64,000 bases of DNA from Romboutsia_E sp900604535 (GTDB taxonomy: Bacteria > Bacillota > Clostridia > Peptostreptococcales > Peptostreptococcaceae), in assembly GCF_900604535.1 (NCBI RefSeq), contig NZ_UWOT01000002.1, positions 248,001 through 312,000 of the forward strand, in the 5' to 3' direction. Position 1 is the stretch's first letter, and every line of letters starts with the position of its first letter. Of the stretch, positions 44,964-54,000 are shown in pieces. Both the position numbers and the translations under genes were made by a program. The notes beneath the pieces were generated by a model, which saw only the letters and a program-made list of their open reading frames with translations, was not told the DNA's origin and did not search any database.

Positions 44964-45959
44964 ATGAGAAGATTATTTAATGATCCATATGATATAGTTG
45001 AAGAAATGTTAGAAGGATATGAAAAAGCGCATAAAGATACAGTTCATCTTTTAGAAAATGATAAAAGAGTAGTAGTTTATAATGAAGCACCTAAAAAAGA
45101 TAAAGTCGGAATAGTAATAGGTGGAGGAAGTGGTCACGAACCTTTATTTTTAGGATATGTTGGGGAAAATTTTGCTGATGCAGCAGTAATAGGAAATATA
45201 AATACATCTCCATCACCAGAGCCTTGTTACAATGCAGTTAAAGCTGTTGATAGTGGAAAAGGTTGCTTATATATGTATGGTAACTATGCAGGGGATGTAA
45301 TGAACTTTGATATGGGTGCAGAAATGGCACAAGATGATGGTATAAGAGTTGAAACAGTTCTTGTAACTGATGATTGTGTATCTTCTAAAGATATAGAAAA
45401 TAGACGTGGTGTTGCAGGAGATTTATTTGTATTTAAAACAGCATCCGCAGCAGCTGCTATGGGAAAAGATTTAGATGAAGTTAAATATATAGCTCAAAAA
45501 ACAAATGCTAATTGCAGATCAATGGGTGTTGCAATGTCTTCATCTACATTACCTGTTACTGGAAACACTATCTTTGAAATGGAAGAAGGAGATATGGAAA
45601 TAGGAATGGGTATACATGGTGAACCGGGAATAAAAAGAGAAAAATTACGCCCAGCTGATGAAGTAATGACTGAAATTATGGATAATATATTACCAGACTT
45701 ACCATATGAAAATGGAGATGAAGTCTATGTTTTAGTTAATGGTTTAGGTGGAACACCACTTATGGATTTACATGTATGCTATAGAAAAGTACATGATATA
45801 TTAGAAGAAAAAGGTATAAAAGTATATAAATCTTTAGTAGGAACATACGCATCATCTATGGATATGTGTGGAATGTCTGTAACTTTATTAAAGTTAGATG
45901 ATGAATTAAAAGAAGCTATGGATTATCTATGTGATACTCCGTATTTTACAATAAAATAA
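44964..45959 (+). CDS. dhaK: Dihydroxyacetone kinase substrate-binding subunit DhaK (or L-erythrulose kinase subunit)
   Basis: DhaK holds dihydroxyacetone through a hemiaminal bond to a His. The 331 residues show VIGGGSGHEPLFLGYVG, NINTSPSPEP, MYGNYAGDVMNFDM, and GMGIHGEPGI with the covalent His near residue 215. The C-terminal GTYASSMDMCGMSVTLLKLD is typical. L-erythrulose kinases (LerK) belong to the same family. The TIM-like and RpiB genes in operon 1 make erythrulose a real alternative substrate. dhaL follows; no dhaM (PTS phosphodonor) is present in the window. Confidence 0.92.
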   Translation: MRRLFNDPYDIVEEMLEGYEKAHKDTVHLLENDKRVVVYNEAPKKDKVGIVIGGGSGHEPLFLGYVGENFADAAVIGNINTSPSPEPCYNAVKAVDSGKGCLYMYGNYAGDVMNFDMGAEMAQDDGIRVETVLVTDDCVSSKDIENRRGVAGDLFVFKTASAAAAMGKDLDEVKYIAQKTNANCRSMGVAMSSSTLPVTGNTIFEMEEGDMEIGMGIHGEPGIKREKLRPADEVMTEIMDNILPDLPYENGDEVYVLVNGLGGTPLMDLHVCYRKVHDILEEKGIKVYKSLVGTYASSMDMCGMSVTLLKLDDELKEAMDYLCDTPYFTIK

Positions 45960-46011
45960 TATTATAAGGGAAAATGTTTTTGTAAAATGTAAATAAGGGG
46001 AGTTAGGTATT

Positions 46012-46674
46012 ATGACTAATATTAGTTTAGATAAAAACTATTTTATAAAAGTAATAAAAGATTTAGTTCAAATGGCTGAAGAAAAAAATGAATATTTTAC
46101 AAAGTTAGACTCTGAAATAGGAGATGGAGATCATGGCATAAACTTAAATATAGGATTTAGAGAAGTTTCTAAACAGCTTTCAACATGGGAAGACTTAGAT
46201 ATAACTTCTTTATTTAAAAAAGTTGGAATGAGTTTACTTTCAAAAGTAGGAGGTTCTTCTGGACCTTTGTATGGAAGTTTCTTTATGAAATTTGGCGTAC
46301 CAGCAGCTAATAAAAATGAAGTTGATTTTAATGAATTTTATCAAATGTTTAAAATGGGTATAGAGGCGATAGAATCAAGGGGTAAGGCTGTTGTTGGGGA
46401 AAAAACAATGGTTGATGCGCTAAGACCAGCTTTAGATGAATTTACAAAATCAATAGAAGAAGGATTGGAAGTAGAAGAGTGCTTTGAAAATTTTGTGAAA
46501 TCTGCAAATGAAGGAGCAAAGTCTACTATTGATATAGTTGCAACAAAAGGAAGAGCAATGAGGCTAGGAGAAAGAGCTATAGGACATATGGACCCAGGTG
46601 CAGCTTCAGCATGTTATATACTAGATGTATTTAATAAAAATTTAAAATCTTATTTAGAAATATCAACAATATAA
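46012..46674 (+). CDS. dhaL: Dihydroxyacetone kinase nucleotide-binding subunit DhaL
   Basis: DhaL carries the ADP/ATP and two Mg ions and transfers phosphate to the ketose on DhaK. The 220 residues have the Mg-binding SEIGDGDHGINLN (about residues 37-49), GGSSGPLYGSFF, GEKTMVDALRP and the C-terminal RAIGHMDPGAASACYI. In PTS-type systems DhaM rephosphorylates bound ADP; without it, DhaKL would use ATP or a DhaM encoded elsewhere. Last gene of operon 2, closed by a perfect terminator. Confidence 0.92.
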   Translation: MTNISLDKNYFIKVIKDLVQMAEEKNEYFTKLDSEIGDGDHGINLNIGFREVSKQLSTWEDLDITSLFKKVGMSLLSKVGGSSGPLYGSFFMKFGVPAANKNEVDFNEFYQMFKMGIEAIESRGKAVVGEKTMVDALRPALDEFTKSIEEGLEVEECFENFVKSANEGAKSTIDIVATKGRAMRLGERAIGHMDPGAASACYILDVFNKNLKSYLEISTI

Positions 46675-46683
46675 TAATAGAAA

Positions 46684-46724
46684 AAAATAAGAGGTATGCT
46701 ATAGAGCATACCTCTTATTTTTTA
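46684..46724 (+). terminator. Terminator at the end of operon 2
   Basis: A perfect 17-bp stem (46684-46700 with 46705-46721) with a four-base loop and T run. Confidence 0.92.
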
Positions 46725-46872
46725 TGTTATTACATAGAAATATAAAATAAAAATATATGAACTTATTATAAAAAAGATTATAAAATAATATTTTAAAAAT
46801 AAAAAAATAGAAACTGATCGAAATTTATACTATAATATAAATTAGAATGATAATCAAAGGGAGAGTTTAATA

Positions 46873-48156
46873 ATGGAGCTTATTAGCGTATTAGACTTAC
46901 TTAGTATAGTTCAAGGTATTATGAAATTAATAAAACCAGAGATAGTTGAACATGGAAAAGAAGTTGCATATATATCTTATAAAATAGGTGAAAAACTAGG
47001 GTATAGTAAAAAGCAACTTTACTATTTAATAATAACAGGAGAAATACATGATTTAGGGGCATATAAAACAGAAAATATTGATTGTATTGACAGGTTTAGA
47101 TATAAAGATAGTAACAGACATTCATATTATGGTTATGTGCTTCTTAAACATAGTAAGGGGCTTAGTAATTGTGCTAGTACTATTTTATATCATCATTGTT
47201 CTTATAAAAATTTTAATGATAAAATTATTAAAGATATACCAGTTCCAGATGATGCTTTTTTAATATCTTTAGGAGATAAAATATCTCTAATCTGCAATAA
47301 TGAGGATTATAATAAGGAAGAAATAATAAATAAAATAAAAAGTATTAATAAAGAAGATTTTAATCCAGTTCATTTTGAAATATTAATGGATTTAATATCA
47401 AATGAAAATCTTATTGATAATATAATAAGTGGGGAATATAAAAAAGAAATAAATCAAGTAGTTAATAACTCATATATAAAAGTAGAACAAGCAACTGAAT
47501 ATCTAACCTTAATACCACTTGGTGTAGATTTATATAGTTATGAAACAGCACTACATACTATAAGTGTAGCTTTCTTAGCAAAAAAGGTAAGTAAGAGCTT
47601 GGGACTTAAAGATGAGGATATTATGAAAATAGAAATATCTTCATATCTTCATGATTTAGGTAAGGTTGGTATACCAAAGTATATATTAGAAAAAGAAGGT
47701 CCCCTAACCTTTGAAGAATTTGAATTGATGAAAAGGCATGTGTTATTTACAAGACAGCTTTTAGAAGAAGCTAATATAGATAAAGATATAATATCTATGG
47801 CATGCAATCATCATGAAAAGTTAGATGGTAGTGGATATCCAATAGGAATAGATTCAAGTGAACTATCTATAGGAGATAGAATTATCTCAGTATGTGATAT
47901 ATTTTGTGCTCTTACTGAAAAAAGACATTATAAGGATGCATTCTCAAAAGAAAAAATATACAATATAATTTCCCAAATGGCTGATAACGGCCTTATAGAT
48001 AAAAATATTTGTAATCATGTTATGAATGATTATGATAATTTAAATTCATATTTAAATAATTTAATAAGTGGATTTGAAAATGCAATTGACAGCATAAAAA
48101 AAGAGTACAACAGTATATTAAAATATGGAGAAGAAAATAATATAAAAATATATTAA
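46873..48156 (+). CDS. HD-GYP domain protein with a degenerate N-terminal HD domain
   Basis: A 427-residue cytoplasmic protein. The C-terminal half (about 205-400) is a full HD-GYP phosphodiesterase: HDLGKVGIPKYIL, HHEKLDGSGYPIG and the late GDRIISVCDIF. The family hydrolyses c-di-GMP or related dinucleotides. The N-terminal half (about 18-180) repeats the HD fold with HDLGAYKTE and LYHHCSYKN but lacks the GYP motif, so it may sense a ligand. There is no transmembrane segment. AGGGAGAG precedes the ATG. Confidence 0.88.
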   Translation: MELISVLDLLSIVQGIMKLIKPEIVEHGKEVAYISYKIGEKLGYSKKQLYYLIITGEIHDLGAYKTENIDCIDRFRYKDSNRHSYYGYVLLKHSKGLSNCASTILYHHCSYKNFNDKIIKDIPVPDDAFLISLGDKISLICNNEDYNKEEIINKIKSINKEDFNPVHFEILMDLISNENLIDNIISGEYKKEINQVVNNSYIKVEQATEYLTLIPLGVDLYSYETALHTISVAFLAKKVSKSLGLKDEDIMKIEISSYLHDLGKVGIPKYILEKEGPLTFEEFELMKRHVLFTRQLLEEANIDKDIISMACNHHEKLDGSGYPIGIDSSELSIGDRIISVCDIFCALTEKRHYKDAFSKEKIYNIISQMADNGLIDKNICNHVMNDYDNLNSYLNNLISGFENAIDSIKKEYNSILKYGEENNIKIY

Positions 48157-48200
48157 AAATATATTTTTATTTAAATAAACTATTTAGTGGAGGTAAAACT

Positions 48201-48398
48201 ATGGCAACAATGTATTGTCCTAAATGTATAATAGAAGTTATGGACTTAATAGATCATGAAGAAGGAAATGATTTTGAAATAATAAATGAAGGTAGTGAAA
48301 ATGAAATAAGAGAAGATTATCACTACGTTCTTGATACATACAAATGTCCTGAATGTGGATTTGAAGTAGAAGATTATATGGAAGACGAAGAAGAGTAA
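48201..48398 (+). CDS. Small acidic zinc-ribbon-like protein
   Basis: A 65-residue protein with two CxxC pairs, CPKC near residue 6 and CPEC near residue 51, likely binding one zinc ion. The stretch between and after them is strongly acidic (EEGNDFE, EDYMEDEEE). No family name is recognised. It follows the HD-GYP gene with a GGAGG site and ends before a long hairpin. Confidence 0.7.
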   Translation: MATMYCPKCIIEVMDLIDHEEGNDFEIINEGSENEIREDYHYVLDTYKCPECGFEVEDYMEDEEE

Positions 48399-48411
48399 AG
48401 TTTTGTTGCAG

Positions 48412-48488
48412 GGAGATGTGTATATAAATTACAATTCATGCAGCTAAAAGATGCTGCTAATGTATTGTAATTTATATACTACATCTCC
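48412..48488. repeat. Long imperfect inverted repeat (about 77 bases)
   Basis: Arms 48412-48435 and 48464-48488 pair over about 24 bp with a single bulge. A nested GCAGC/GCTGC stem lies in the loop (48440-48457). It has no T run at either end. It could be a small non-autonomous element (MITE-like) or a structured RNA. Confidence 0.75.
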
Positions 48489-48554
48489 TACTGCTTACAA
48501 AGTTGACTGGAAAGATATAGAGAATAGAAGAGATATATAATAACTGAATTTAAT

Positions 48555-48585
48555 AAAAAAGAACCGCTTTGCGGTTCTTTTTTTT
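48555..48585. terminator. Terminator for the leftward yhgE gene (works in both directions)
   Basis: A perfect 13-bp stem GAACCGC/GCGGTTC flanked by A6 and T8, overlapping the yhgE stop. Confidence 0.92.
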
Positions 48586-50791
48586 ATACTGCGAATTCGT
48601 CAGATAAGTTGTCTAAAGAAGAGTTTTCTTTGCTTGATCTTGCTTTGAATTCTAGGAATATTATTGTTAATATTATTAAAACTATACTTAGAGTACCTAA
48701 GAATCTTAAGTTAGTGTTTATACTAGTTCCTCCAGAGATTGTACTTCTGAATGCTGATACTGCATGAGTAAATGGAAGATAGCTTGTTATCTTAGCTACG
48801 AAATCTCCAGATAATTCTACAGGGTAAGTACCAGTAGAACCTGATAATTGTATAACCATTAATACTAGTGTTATAAATTGACCAACTTTTCCAAATACTA
48901 TACTAATTAAGTATATTATACTCATAAATGTAATTGAAGTTATAGCTGCTACTAATATAGTTTTATTTAAGTCAACAGGACTAAATCCATCGAAGTAGTG
49001 TAGTGCTGTTAACATTACCATTGAAGCTATTATAGCAACTGGATACATTATACTTGCTTTGCCTAACCATAATCTAAATCCTGATTTTGTTTTTGAAATT
49101 CCTTGAGTTAATGGATACATCGTACAGAATGCCATACATCCAACCCAAAGTCCAACAACCATCATATATGCTGCCATTGCATGCCCATTATCTGCTACTT
49201 TAGTTATTTGAGTTTCGTTGCTGCTTACAGGTGCTGAGAACATTTCTGATGTATTATCACTTACATTAGAAAGTTTATCATTTAAAGTATCTGCTCCGTC
49301 AGCTAAACTTGATTGTAAAGTATCAGTTCCTTCAGATGCAGTTTTTAACCCATCTTTTAAAGTTAATGAACCTGCATATAATTCTTTAACACCAGATGAT
49401 ATTTTATTAGAACCATCTGAAAGTGATGCTACACCTTGTTTTAAAGCAGAGTTATTAGCAACAAGTTTGCCAGCTCCTGCATTCAATTCATTAGCACCAG
49501 AACTTAAAGTGTTTAATCCATCTGAAAGAGTCTTAGTAGATGTTTTTAATGTAGCAAACATTTCTTCATATGAAGAAAGATTTGAATTTACTTGATCAAC
49601 AACTGCTAATGCTCCCTTTTGTGCTGCTCCTCCTGCAATTTGACTTATAGTACTTGAAACTGTTGGTGAAATTGCATTAGTAATAGAATCAGCAGTAATA
49701 TTAGATGATACACCGTTTAAAGTATTAGATATAATTCCAACAACTAAAGTTTGTGCTTGCTCTTTAGTATATCCTACTGATTGAAGAGCATTAATCATTT
49801 GAATTATATTACCATCGCTAAGTACTTTAGCAGAAACTGCAGATATAGTATCTTTAGATGTTAAAGTAGAGCTTACATTATTACTAACAGCACTACCTAT
49901 ACCTGAAGATAATTTGCTAGCATAACCAGAAGTACTAGAAGCTGCAGTACTCATTAATGTGTTTTGTTGTTCCTCACTTAAAGAAATATTAGGAATAGAT
50001 ATATTAGCAACTGCCGAGTTTAATTTATTAGCACCTTCTGCTAATTGAGATGCTCCACTAGCTAATTTTTTAGATGCATCGTTTATAGACTCAACTCCGC
50101 TTAAGTATGTATTAAGCCCTTGTGATAATGTTGTTGTACCATCAGTGAAAGTTAACATACTATCAGATAATGTACCTAATCCATTACTTATCTTAGTACC
50201 ACCATCTTCTAATTTAACTAATCCATCTTTAAGCTCTAAAGAACCATCAGCTGCTTCTTGTAATCCATCACCTAAAGTTTCAAATTGATCGAAAACTACA
50301 TTTGCATAAGACTCAGTTACAGTCTCAGATATAGTTTTTTGAATCTTAGATAATGCACTTTGGCTCATTTTACTAGCAATATAATTTTTACCTGGGTTTG
50401 TAGCATATTCTAATACCATTTTCTCAGGATTTTTATCTAGTAAAGTAATAGCATTTTCTGAAAAGTTTTTAGGTATTGTAATTACCATATAGTAAGTACC
50501 ATTCTCTAATCCTTTCATAGCTGTATCTTCATCAACAAAATTAAATGCTAATGAGTCATTATCCTTTAAACTATCAACTAATTTTTCTCCTACATTTATT
50601 TTCTTATCTTCGTAATTAGTAGGTTTATCATTATTTACTATAGCAACAGGAAGATTACTAACCTTACCATATGGATCCCACATAGAACTTAAAAATAAAG
50701 TTGAATATATTGTAGGTATTGTTACTATAGCTATAAGTGCTACAATTAGGAATTTGTTGTTAATTAGATTTTTCCATTCTTTTTTTAGCAT
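48584..50791 (-). CDS. YhgE/Pip family membrane protein (ABC-2 type)
   Basis: A 735-residue membrane protein. It has one N-terminal helix (about 12-32), a large extracytoplasmic region (about 35-540) with many heptad-like repeats such as LKDGLVKLEDGGTKISNGL, and five C-terminal helices of the ABC-2 permease fold. Family members include the lactococcal phage infection protein Pip and type VII-secretion-linked YhgE/EsaA relatives. The repeats indicate a long coiled or beta-solenoid stalk. A TetR gene is divergent, and a palindrome lies before this gene. The role is probably export or envelope defence, unproven. Confidence 0.88.
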   Translation of the reverse strand: MLKKEWKNLINNKFLIVALIAIVTIPTIYSTLFLSSMWDPYGKVSNLPVAIVNNDKPTNYEDKKINVGEKLVDSLKDNDSLAFNFVDEDTAMKGLENGTYYMVITIPKNFSENAITLLDKNPEKMVLEYATNPGKNYIASKMSQSALSKIQKTISETVTESYANVVFDQFETLGDGLQEAADGSLELKDGLVKLEDGGTKISNGLGTLSDSMLTFTDGTTTLSQGLNTYLSGVESINDASKKLASGASQLAEGANKLNSAVANISIPNISLSEEQQNTLMSTAASSTSGYASKLSSGIGSAVSNNVSSTLTSKDTISAVSAKVLSDGNIIQMINALQSVGYTKEQAQTLVVGIISNTLNGVSSNITADSITNAISPTVSSTISQIAGGAAQKGALAVVDQVNSNLSSYEEMFATLKTSTKTLSDGLNTLSSGANELNAGAGKLVANNSALKQGVASLSDGSNKISSGVKELYAGSLTLKDGLKTASEGTDTLQSSLADGADTLNDKLSNVSDNTSEMFSAPVSSNETQITKVADNGHAMAAYMMVVGLWVGCMAFCTMYPLTQGISKTKSGFRLWLGKASIMYPVAIIASMVMLTALHYFDGFSPVDLNKTILVAAITSITFMSIIYLISIVFGKVGQFITLVLMVIQLSGSTGTYPVELSGDFVAKITSYLPFTHAVSAFRSTISGGTSINTNLRFLGTLSIVLIILTIIFLEFKARSSKENSSLDNLSDEFAV

Positions 50792-50835
50792 ACTTACACA
50801 CCTTTCTCAATATTTAGTTTTTAATTTTAAATTAT

Positions 50836-50854
50836 AAACAACATGGTGTTGTTT
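50836..50854. promoter_or_regulatory. Palindromic candidate TetR operator upstream of yhgE
   Basis: AAACAACA and TGTTGTTT are perfect 8-base arms around TGG, 45 bases before the yhgE start, in the divergent promoter region. Confidence 0.6.
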
Positions 50855-50979
50855 TTCGTTATAATATGAATTATAATTTTATACGAAGTACTATTCAATC
50901 ATTAAAAAAAACAAAAATGTATGATAACCGACATTTTTATTGATGAATGTTGGATATGTACACGAAAGGAACAATATTA

Positions 50980-51579
50980 ATGGATGAAATCATGGATACA
51001 AAAAAAGATCGTAGAATTAGAAAATCAAAGGAATCATTAAAAAATAGCTTAATAGAACTGATGAGTAAAAAGTCAGTAAATAATATTACAGTAAAAGAAC
51101 TAGTTTCTACTGCTGATTTAAACAGATCAACATTCTATAATTATTACTCTGATATACCGGATATGTTATCTAAGCTAGAAGATGAACTTTATAAAGAATT
51201 TCTATATACAATACAAATACATCTTACTAAAGAGCCAAGAATAGCTGATATTTCATATAATGTTCATGGATTTATTGAAGATATGTGTAATGTAATAAAA
51301 AATAATTATGAGTTTTGTAAGTGCATTTTTAGTAAAAATGGAGATATCAATTTTTTATTTAAGTTAGAAGAACTAGTTGAAAATAATATAAAAGATCAAC
51401 TTAGGGAAAGATGTGAAGGTAGAATAAATAATCTAGCATACGTATATTCTTTCTTTAAAAGTGGATATATAGGTATTCTAAAGAACTGGATGAAAGGTGG
51501 TTGTATAGAATCATCAGAAGAAATTGCAGATTTAACTTATAGCCTAGTTAAAAGTGTAGTAGAAACTTGTAAGATATAG
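50980..51579 (+). CDS. TetR/AcrR family transcriptional regulator
   Basis: A 199-residue regulator. The N-terminal HTH reads SKESLKNSLIELM, VNNITVKELVSTADLNRSTFYNYY (residues about 12-55); the rest is an all-helical ligand and dimer domain of the TetR_C_7-like type. I use the ATG at 50980, which has AAAGGA nine bases upstream, rather than the ATG at 50947. It is divergent to the YhgE/Pip gene and probably represses it. The ligand is unknown. Confidence 0.88.
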   Translation: MDEIMDTKKDRRIRKSKESLKNSLIELMSKKSVNNITVKELVSTADLNRSTFYNYYSDIPDMLSKLEDELYKEFLYTIQIHLTKEPRIADISYNVHGFIEDMCNVIKNNYEFCKCIFSKNGDINFLFKLEELVENNIKDQLRERCEGRINNLAYVYSFFKSGYIGILKNWMKGGCIESSEEIADLTYSLVKSVVETCKI

Positions 51580-51703
51580 TTAAAAAATTCGACAATTTCG
51601 GAGTTTGATTTACATTATTTTATATATTTATCTAAATTTATTTATGTTATAATTAAAATGTGTTTATAAAATAAATTTAGATAATTATAGAGGTTGATAA
51701 AAA

Positions 51704-52549
51704 ATGATAAATAACAAGATTAAGGTTGTTTGTGATGGCATTGCAAATATGCCAAGAGAGTTAGCCAGGCAATATAATATAGAAATAGTTCCTTTAACTA
51801 TTAATATTGATGGAAAAGAGTACAAAGATGTTGATATAACAGATGAAGAATTCTATGTTATGATGAGAGAAGCTAAGGATATGCCGAAGACTTCTCAGGC
51901 TACTTATATTGACTTTAAAGAAATATTTGATAGACTTGTATCTGATGGAAGTACTGTTTTATATATAGCAGGTTCTTCTAAATCATCAGGTACGTATCAA
52001 TCTGCAGTTCTTGCTAGTAAAGATGTATATGGTGAGATTCATATATTTGATAGTATGAGTATTAGTTTTGGATGTGGAATGTTAGTTTTGAGTGCAGCTA
52101 GAATGATAGAAGATGGTTCTAGTTTAGACGAAGTTTTAAATGAATTAGAAAAGTTAAGGGATAGAGTTTTCGTATCTATGTCTATGAACTCATTAGAGTA
52201 TCTTAGAAAAGGTGGAAGAATATCTAATGGTAAGGCCTTAGTAGGTAATATGTTAAGTCTAAGACCAATGCTTACTGTAAAGGATGGATTAATATTCCAA
52301 GAAGGTCAAGTTAGAGGTAATAAGAAAATAATACCTACGATAATAAAGAGAACTAAAGAAGTATGTGGTGAGGACTTTAGCGATAAAGTTGTAGCTATAG
52401 GTTGTGGAGACAATTTAGAAGAAAGAGAACAATTAAAAGAAGCGGTTTTAAGAGAATTAAACCCAAAAGAATTAATTGAGATAACTATAAATCCTCCAAT
52501 GTGTTCACACTCAGGGCCTGGTTTTATAGGACTTACATGCTTTAAATAA
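51704..52549 (+). CDS. DegV family fatty-acid-binding protein (1)
   Basis: A 281-residue DegV protein; such proteins (FakB) bind fatty acids and present them to the kinase FakA. KVVCDGIANMPRELARQYNI opens it, KTSQATYIDF is the substrate loop, and LRKGGRIS and the C-terminal CSHSGPGFIGL are family blocks. It shares length and most motifs with the next gene, so the two are tandem duplicates. FakA is not in the window. GAGGTTGAT precedes the ATG. Confidence 0.92.
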   Translation: MINNKIKVVCDGIANMPRELARQYNIEIVPLTINIDGKEYKDVDITDEEFYVMMREAKDMPKTSQATYIDFKEIFDRLVSDGSTVLYIAGSSKSSGTYQSAVLASKDVYGEIHIFDSMSISFGCGMLVLSAARMIEDGSSLDEVLNELEKLRDRVFVSMSMNSLEYLRKGGRISNGKALVGNMLSLRPMLTVKDGLIFQEGQVRGNKKIIPTIIKRTKEVCGEDFSDKVVAIGCGDNLEEREQLKEAVLRELNPKELIEITINPPMCSHSGPGFIGLTCFK

Positions 52550-52582
52550 AATATAAATTAATTCGTAGAGGGAGTTTAGGAT

Positions 52583-53428
52583 ATGAATAATATAAAAATA
52601 ATATGTGATACTATGAATGATGTGCCACAAGATATAGTTGATAAGTATGACATAGATGTACTGCCTGCAACTATAATATTTAATGAAAAAGAATATAAAG
52701 CAGGTGTAGATTTAAATGGTGATGAATTCTATAAGATGTTAAGAGAATCTAAAGAAATACCTAAGACTTCACAAATAACATACGCTACATTTAGTGAAGT
52801 ATTTAATAAATATATAAATGAAGGAAAAACTGTACTATATTTAGCAGGATCATCAGTAAGTTCTGGAACATATCAATCTGCAATGCTTGCTAAAAGTGAT
52901 ATAGAAGGACCTCTTTATATATTTGATACTTATAGTTTATGTATAGGTGGAGGTATGCTTGCTAAGGAAGCTGCTATAATGGCTAATGAAGGAAAGTCTG
53001 TAGAAGAAATAATTGAAAAATTAGAAGAATTAAAAGAGAAGGTTCAAGTTTACTTCTCAGTTGATGCATTAGATCATTTACATAAAGGTGGAAGAATATC
53101 TGGTGCAAAGGCTGCTGTAGGAACTTTACTTAATATAAAGCCAATTTTAAAAATAGAAGATGGTTTAGTTAAGCAAAAGTCTCAAGTAAGAGGAAGTAAA
53201 AAGATTATGTCAGGTCTTATGGAAAAATTAAGTGAAGAAGTTTCAGGAGATTTTTCTGATATAGATGTTTATGTTGCATATAATGATGACTTAGACCTTA
53301 GAGATCAATTTATTGAAAGAGTTAAGGAAAAGTTAAATCCTAGAAATGTTTATTCAATTCAAATAGGGTCATGTGTTGCTTGTCACTCTGGTCCTGATGT
53401 TTTAGGTATAGCTTGTTTAAGTAAATAA
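52583..53428 (+). CDS. DegV family fatty-acid-binding protein (2)
   Basis: A 281-residue paralog of the preceding gene, the same length residue for residue. IICDTMNDVPQDIVDKYDIDVLP, KTSQITYATF, LAGSSVSSGTYQSA, LHKGGRISGAKA and CVACHSGPDVLGI mark the DegV fold. Sequence differences lie in the fatty-acid pocket region, as between FakB1 and FakB2 type proteins that prefer different acyl chains (inference). It is 33 bases after the first copy and in the same operon, followed by a terminator. Confidence 0.92.
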   Translation: MNNIKIICDTMNDVPQDIVDKYDIDVLPATIIFNEKEYKAGVDLNGDEFYKMLRESKEIPKTSQITYATFSEVFNKYINEGKTVLYLAGSSVSSGTYQSAMLAKSDIEGPLYIFDTYSLCIGGGMLAKEAAIMANEGKSVEEIIEKLEELKEKVQVYFSVDALDHLHKGGRISGAKAAVGTLLNIKPILKIEDGLVKQKSQVRGSKKIMSGLMEKLSEEVSGDFSDIDVYVAYNDDLDLRDQFIERVKEKLNPRNVYSIQIGSCVACHSGPDVLGIACLSK

Positions 53429-53443
53429 AAAGAATGATAAGAG

Positions 53444-53493
53444 GATATGCTCAAATAAATGGTTATTTAAATTTATTTTGAGCATATCTTTTT
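53444..53493 (+). terminator. Terminator after the degV pair
   Basis: A stem of about 17 bp with one bulge (53444-53460 with 53471-53488) and TTTTT. Confidence 0.85.
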
Positions 53494-53633
53494 ATATGTG
53501 CATTTTATATTAAGCCATAGATATATACGTTAACTTAGAAATTAGTAACTAATTACAATTTATGACATATTATATTATAGGTAGTATAAATACCTATACA
53601 TCTAAATATTATATAAAGGAGATGCTCTATAAT

Positions 53634-53858
53634 ATGAAAGATAAAGCAAAAAAAAGTGTTAAAAAAGTTACTAAACCTGTTACTGATGTAGGTAAAGAAT
53701 TAGTAAATGGTGTAGGAAATGTAGGTAAAGAAGTAATTGATACTGTAGGAAATGTAGGTAAAGATGCTATTAAAGGTGTAGGTGGAGTAGTTAAAGAAAC
53801 TTATAAAACTGGTAAAAATGTAGGCAAAGCAGTTAAAGATAATGTTAGTAAAAAATAA
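53634..53858 (+). CDS. Small basic repeat protein (VGK/VGN repeats)
   Basis: A 74-residue lysine-, valine- and glycine-rich protein. Most of it is an approximate 11-residue repeat around VGN-VGK-x-x-x-D-x-V: DVGKELVNGVG, NVGKEVIDTVG, NVGKDAIKGVG, then GVVKETYKTGK. Such repeats form amphipathic helices that lie on membranes, like apolipoprotein, LEA or YtxH-type proteins. No signal peptide is seen. I use the ATG at 53634; a longer frame to 53562 has no ribosome site. Function is unknown. Confidence 0.6.
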   Translation: MKDKAKKSVKKVTKPVTDVGKELVNGVGNVGKEVIDTVGNVGKDAIKGVGGVVKETYKTGKNVGKAVKDNVSKK

Positions 53859-53870
53859 ATAACTATAAAT

Positions 53871-53905
53871 TTAGATGCGACAATATAGAGTCGCATTTAA
53901 TTTTT
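53871..53905 (+). terminator. Terminator after the repeat-protein gene
   Basis: Stem 53871-53881 with 53890-53900 (one G-U) followed by TTTTT. Confidence 0.8.
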
Positions 53906-54000
53906 ATAAACCTCAATTAATATAGGAAAATGATTTTAGTAAAGCGTAATGATAAATAATGTTGTATAATAAAAGTATACAGATATAGGAGAGATATTTG

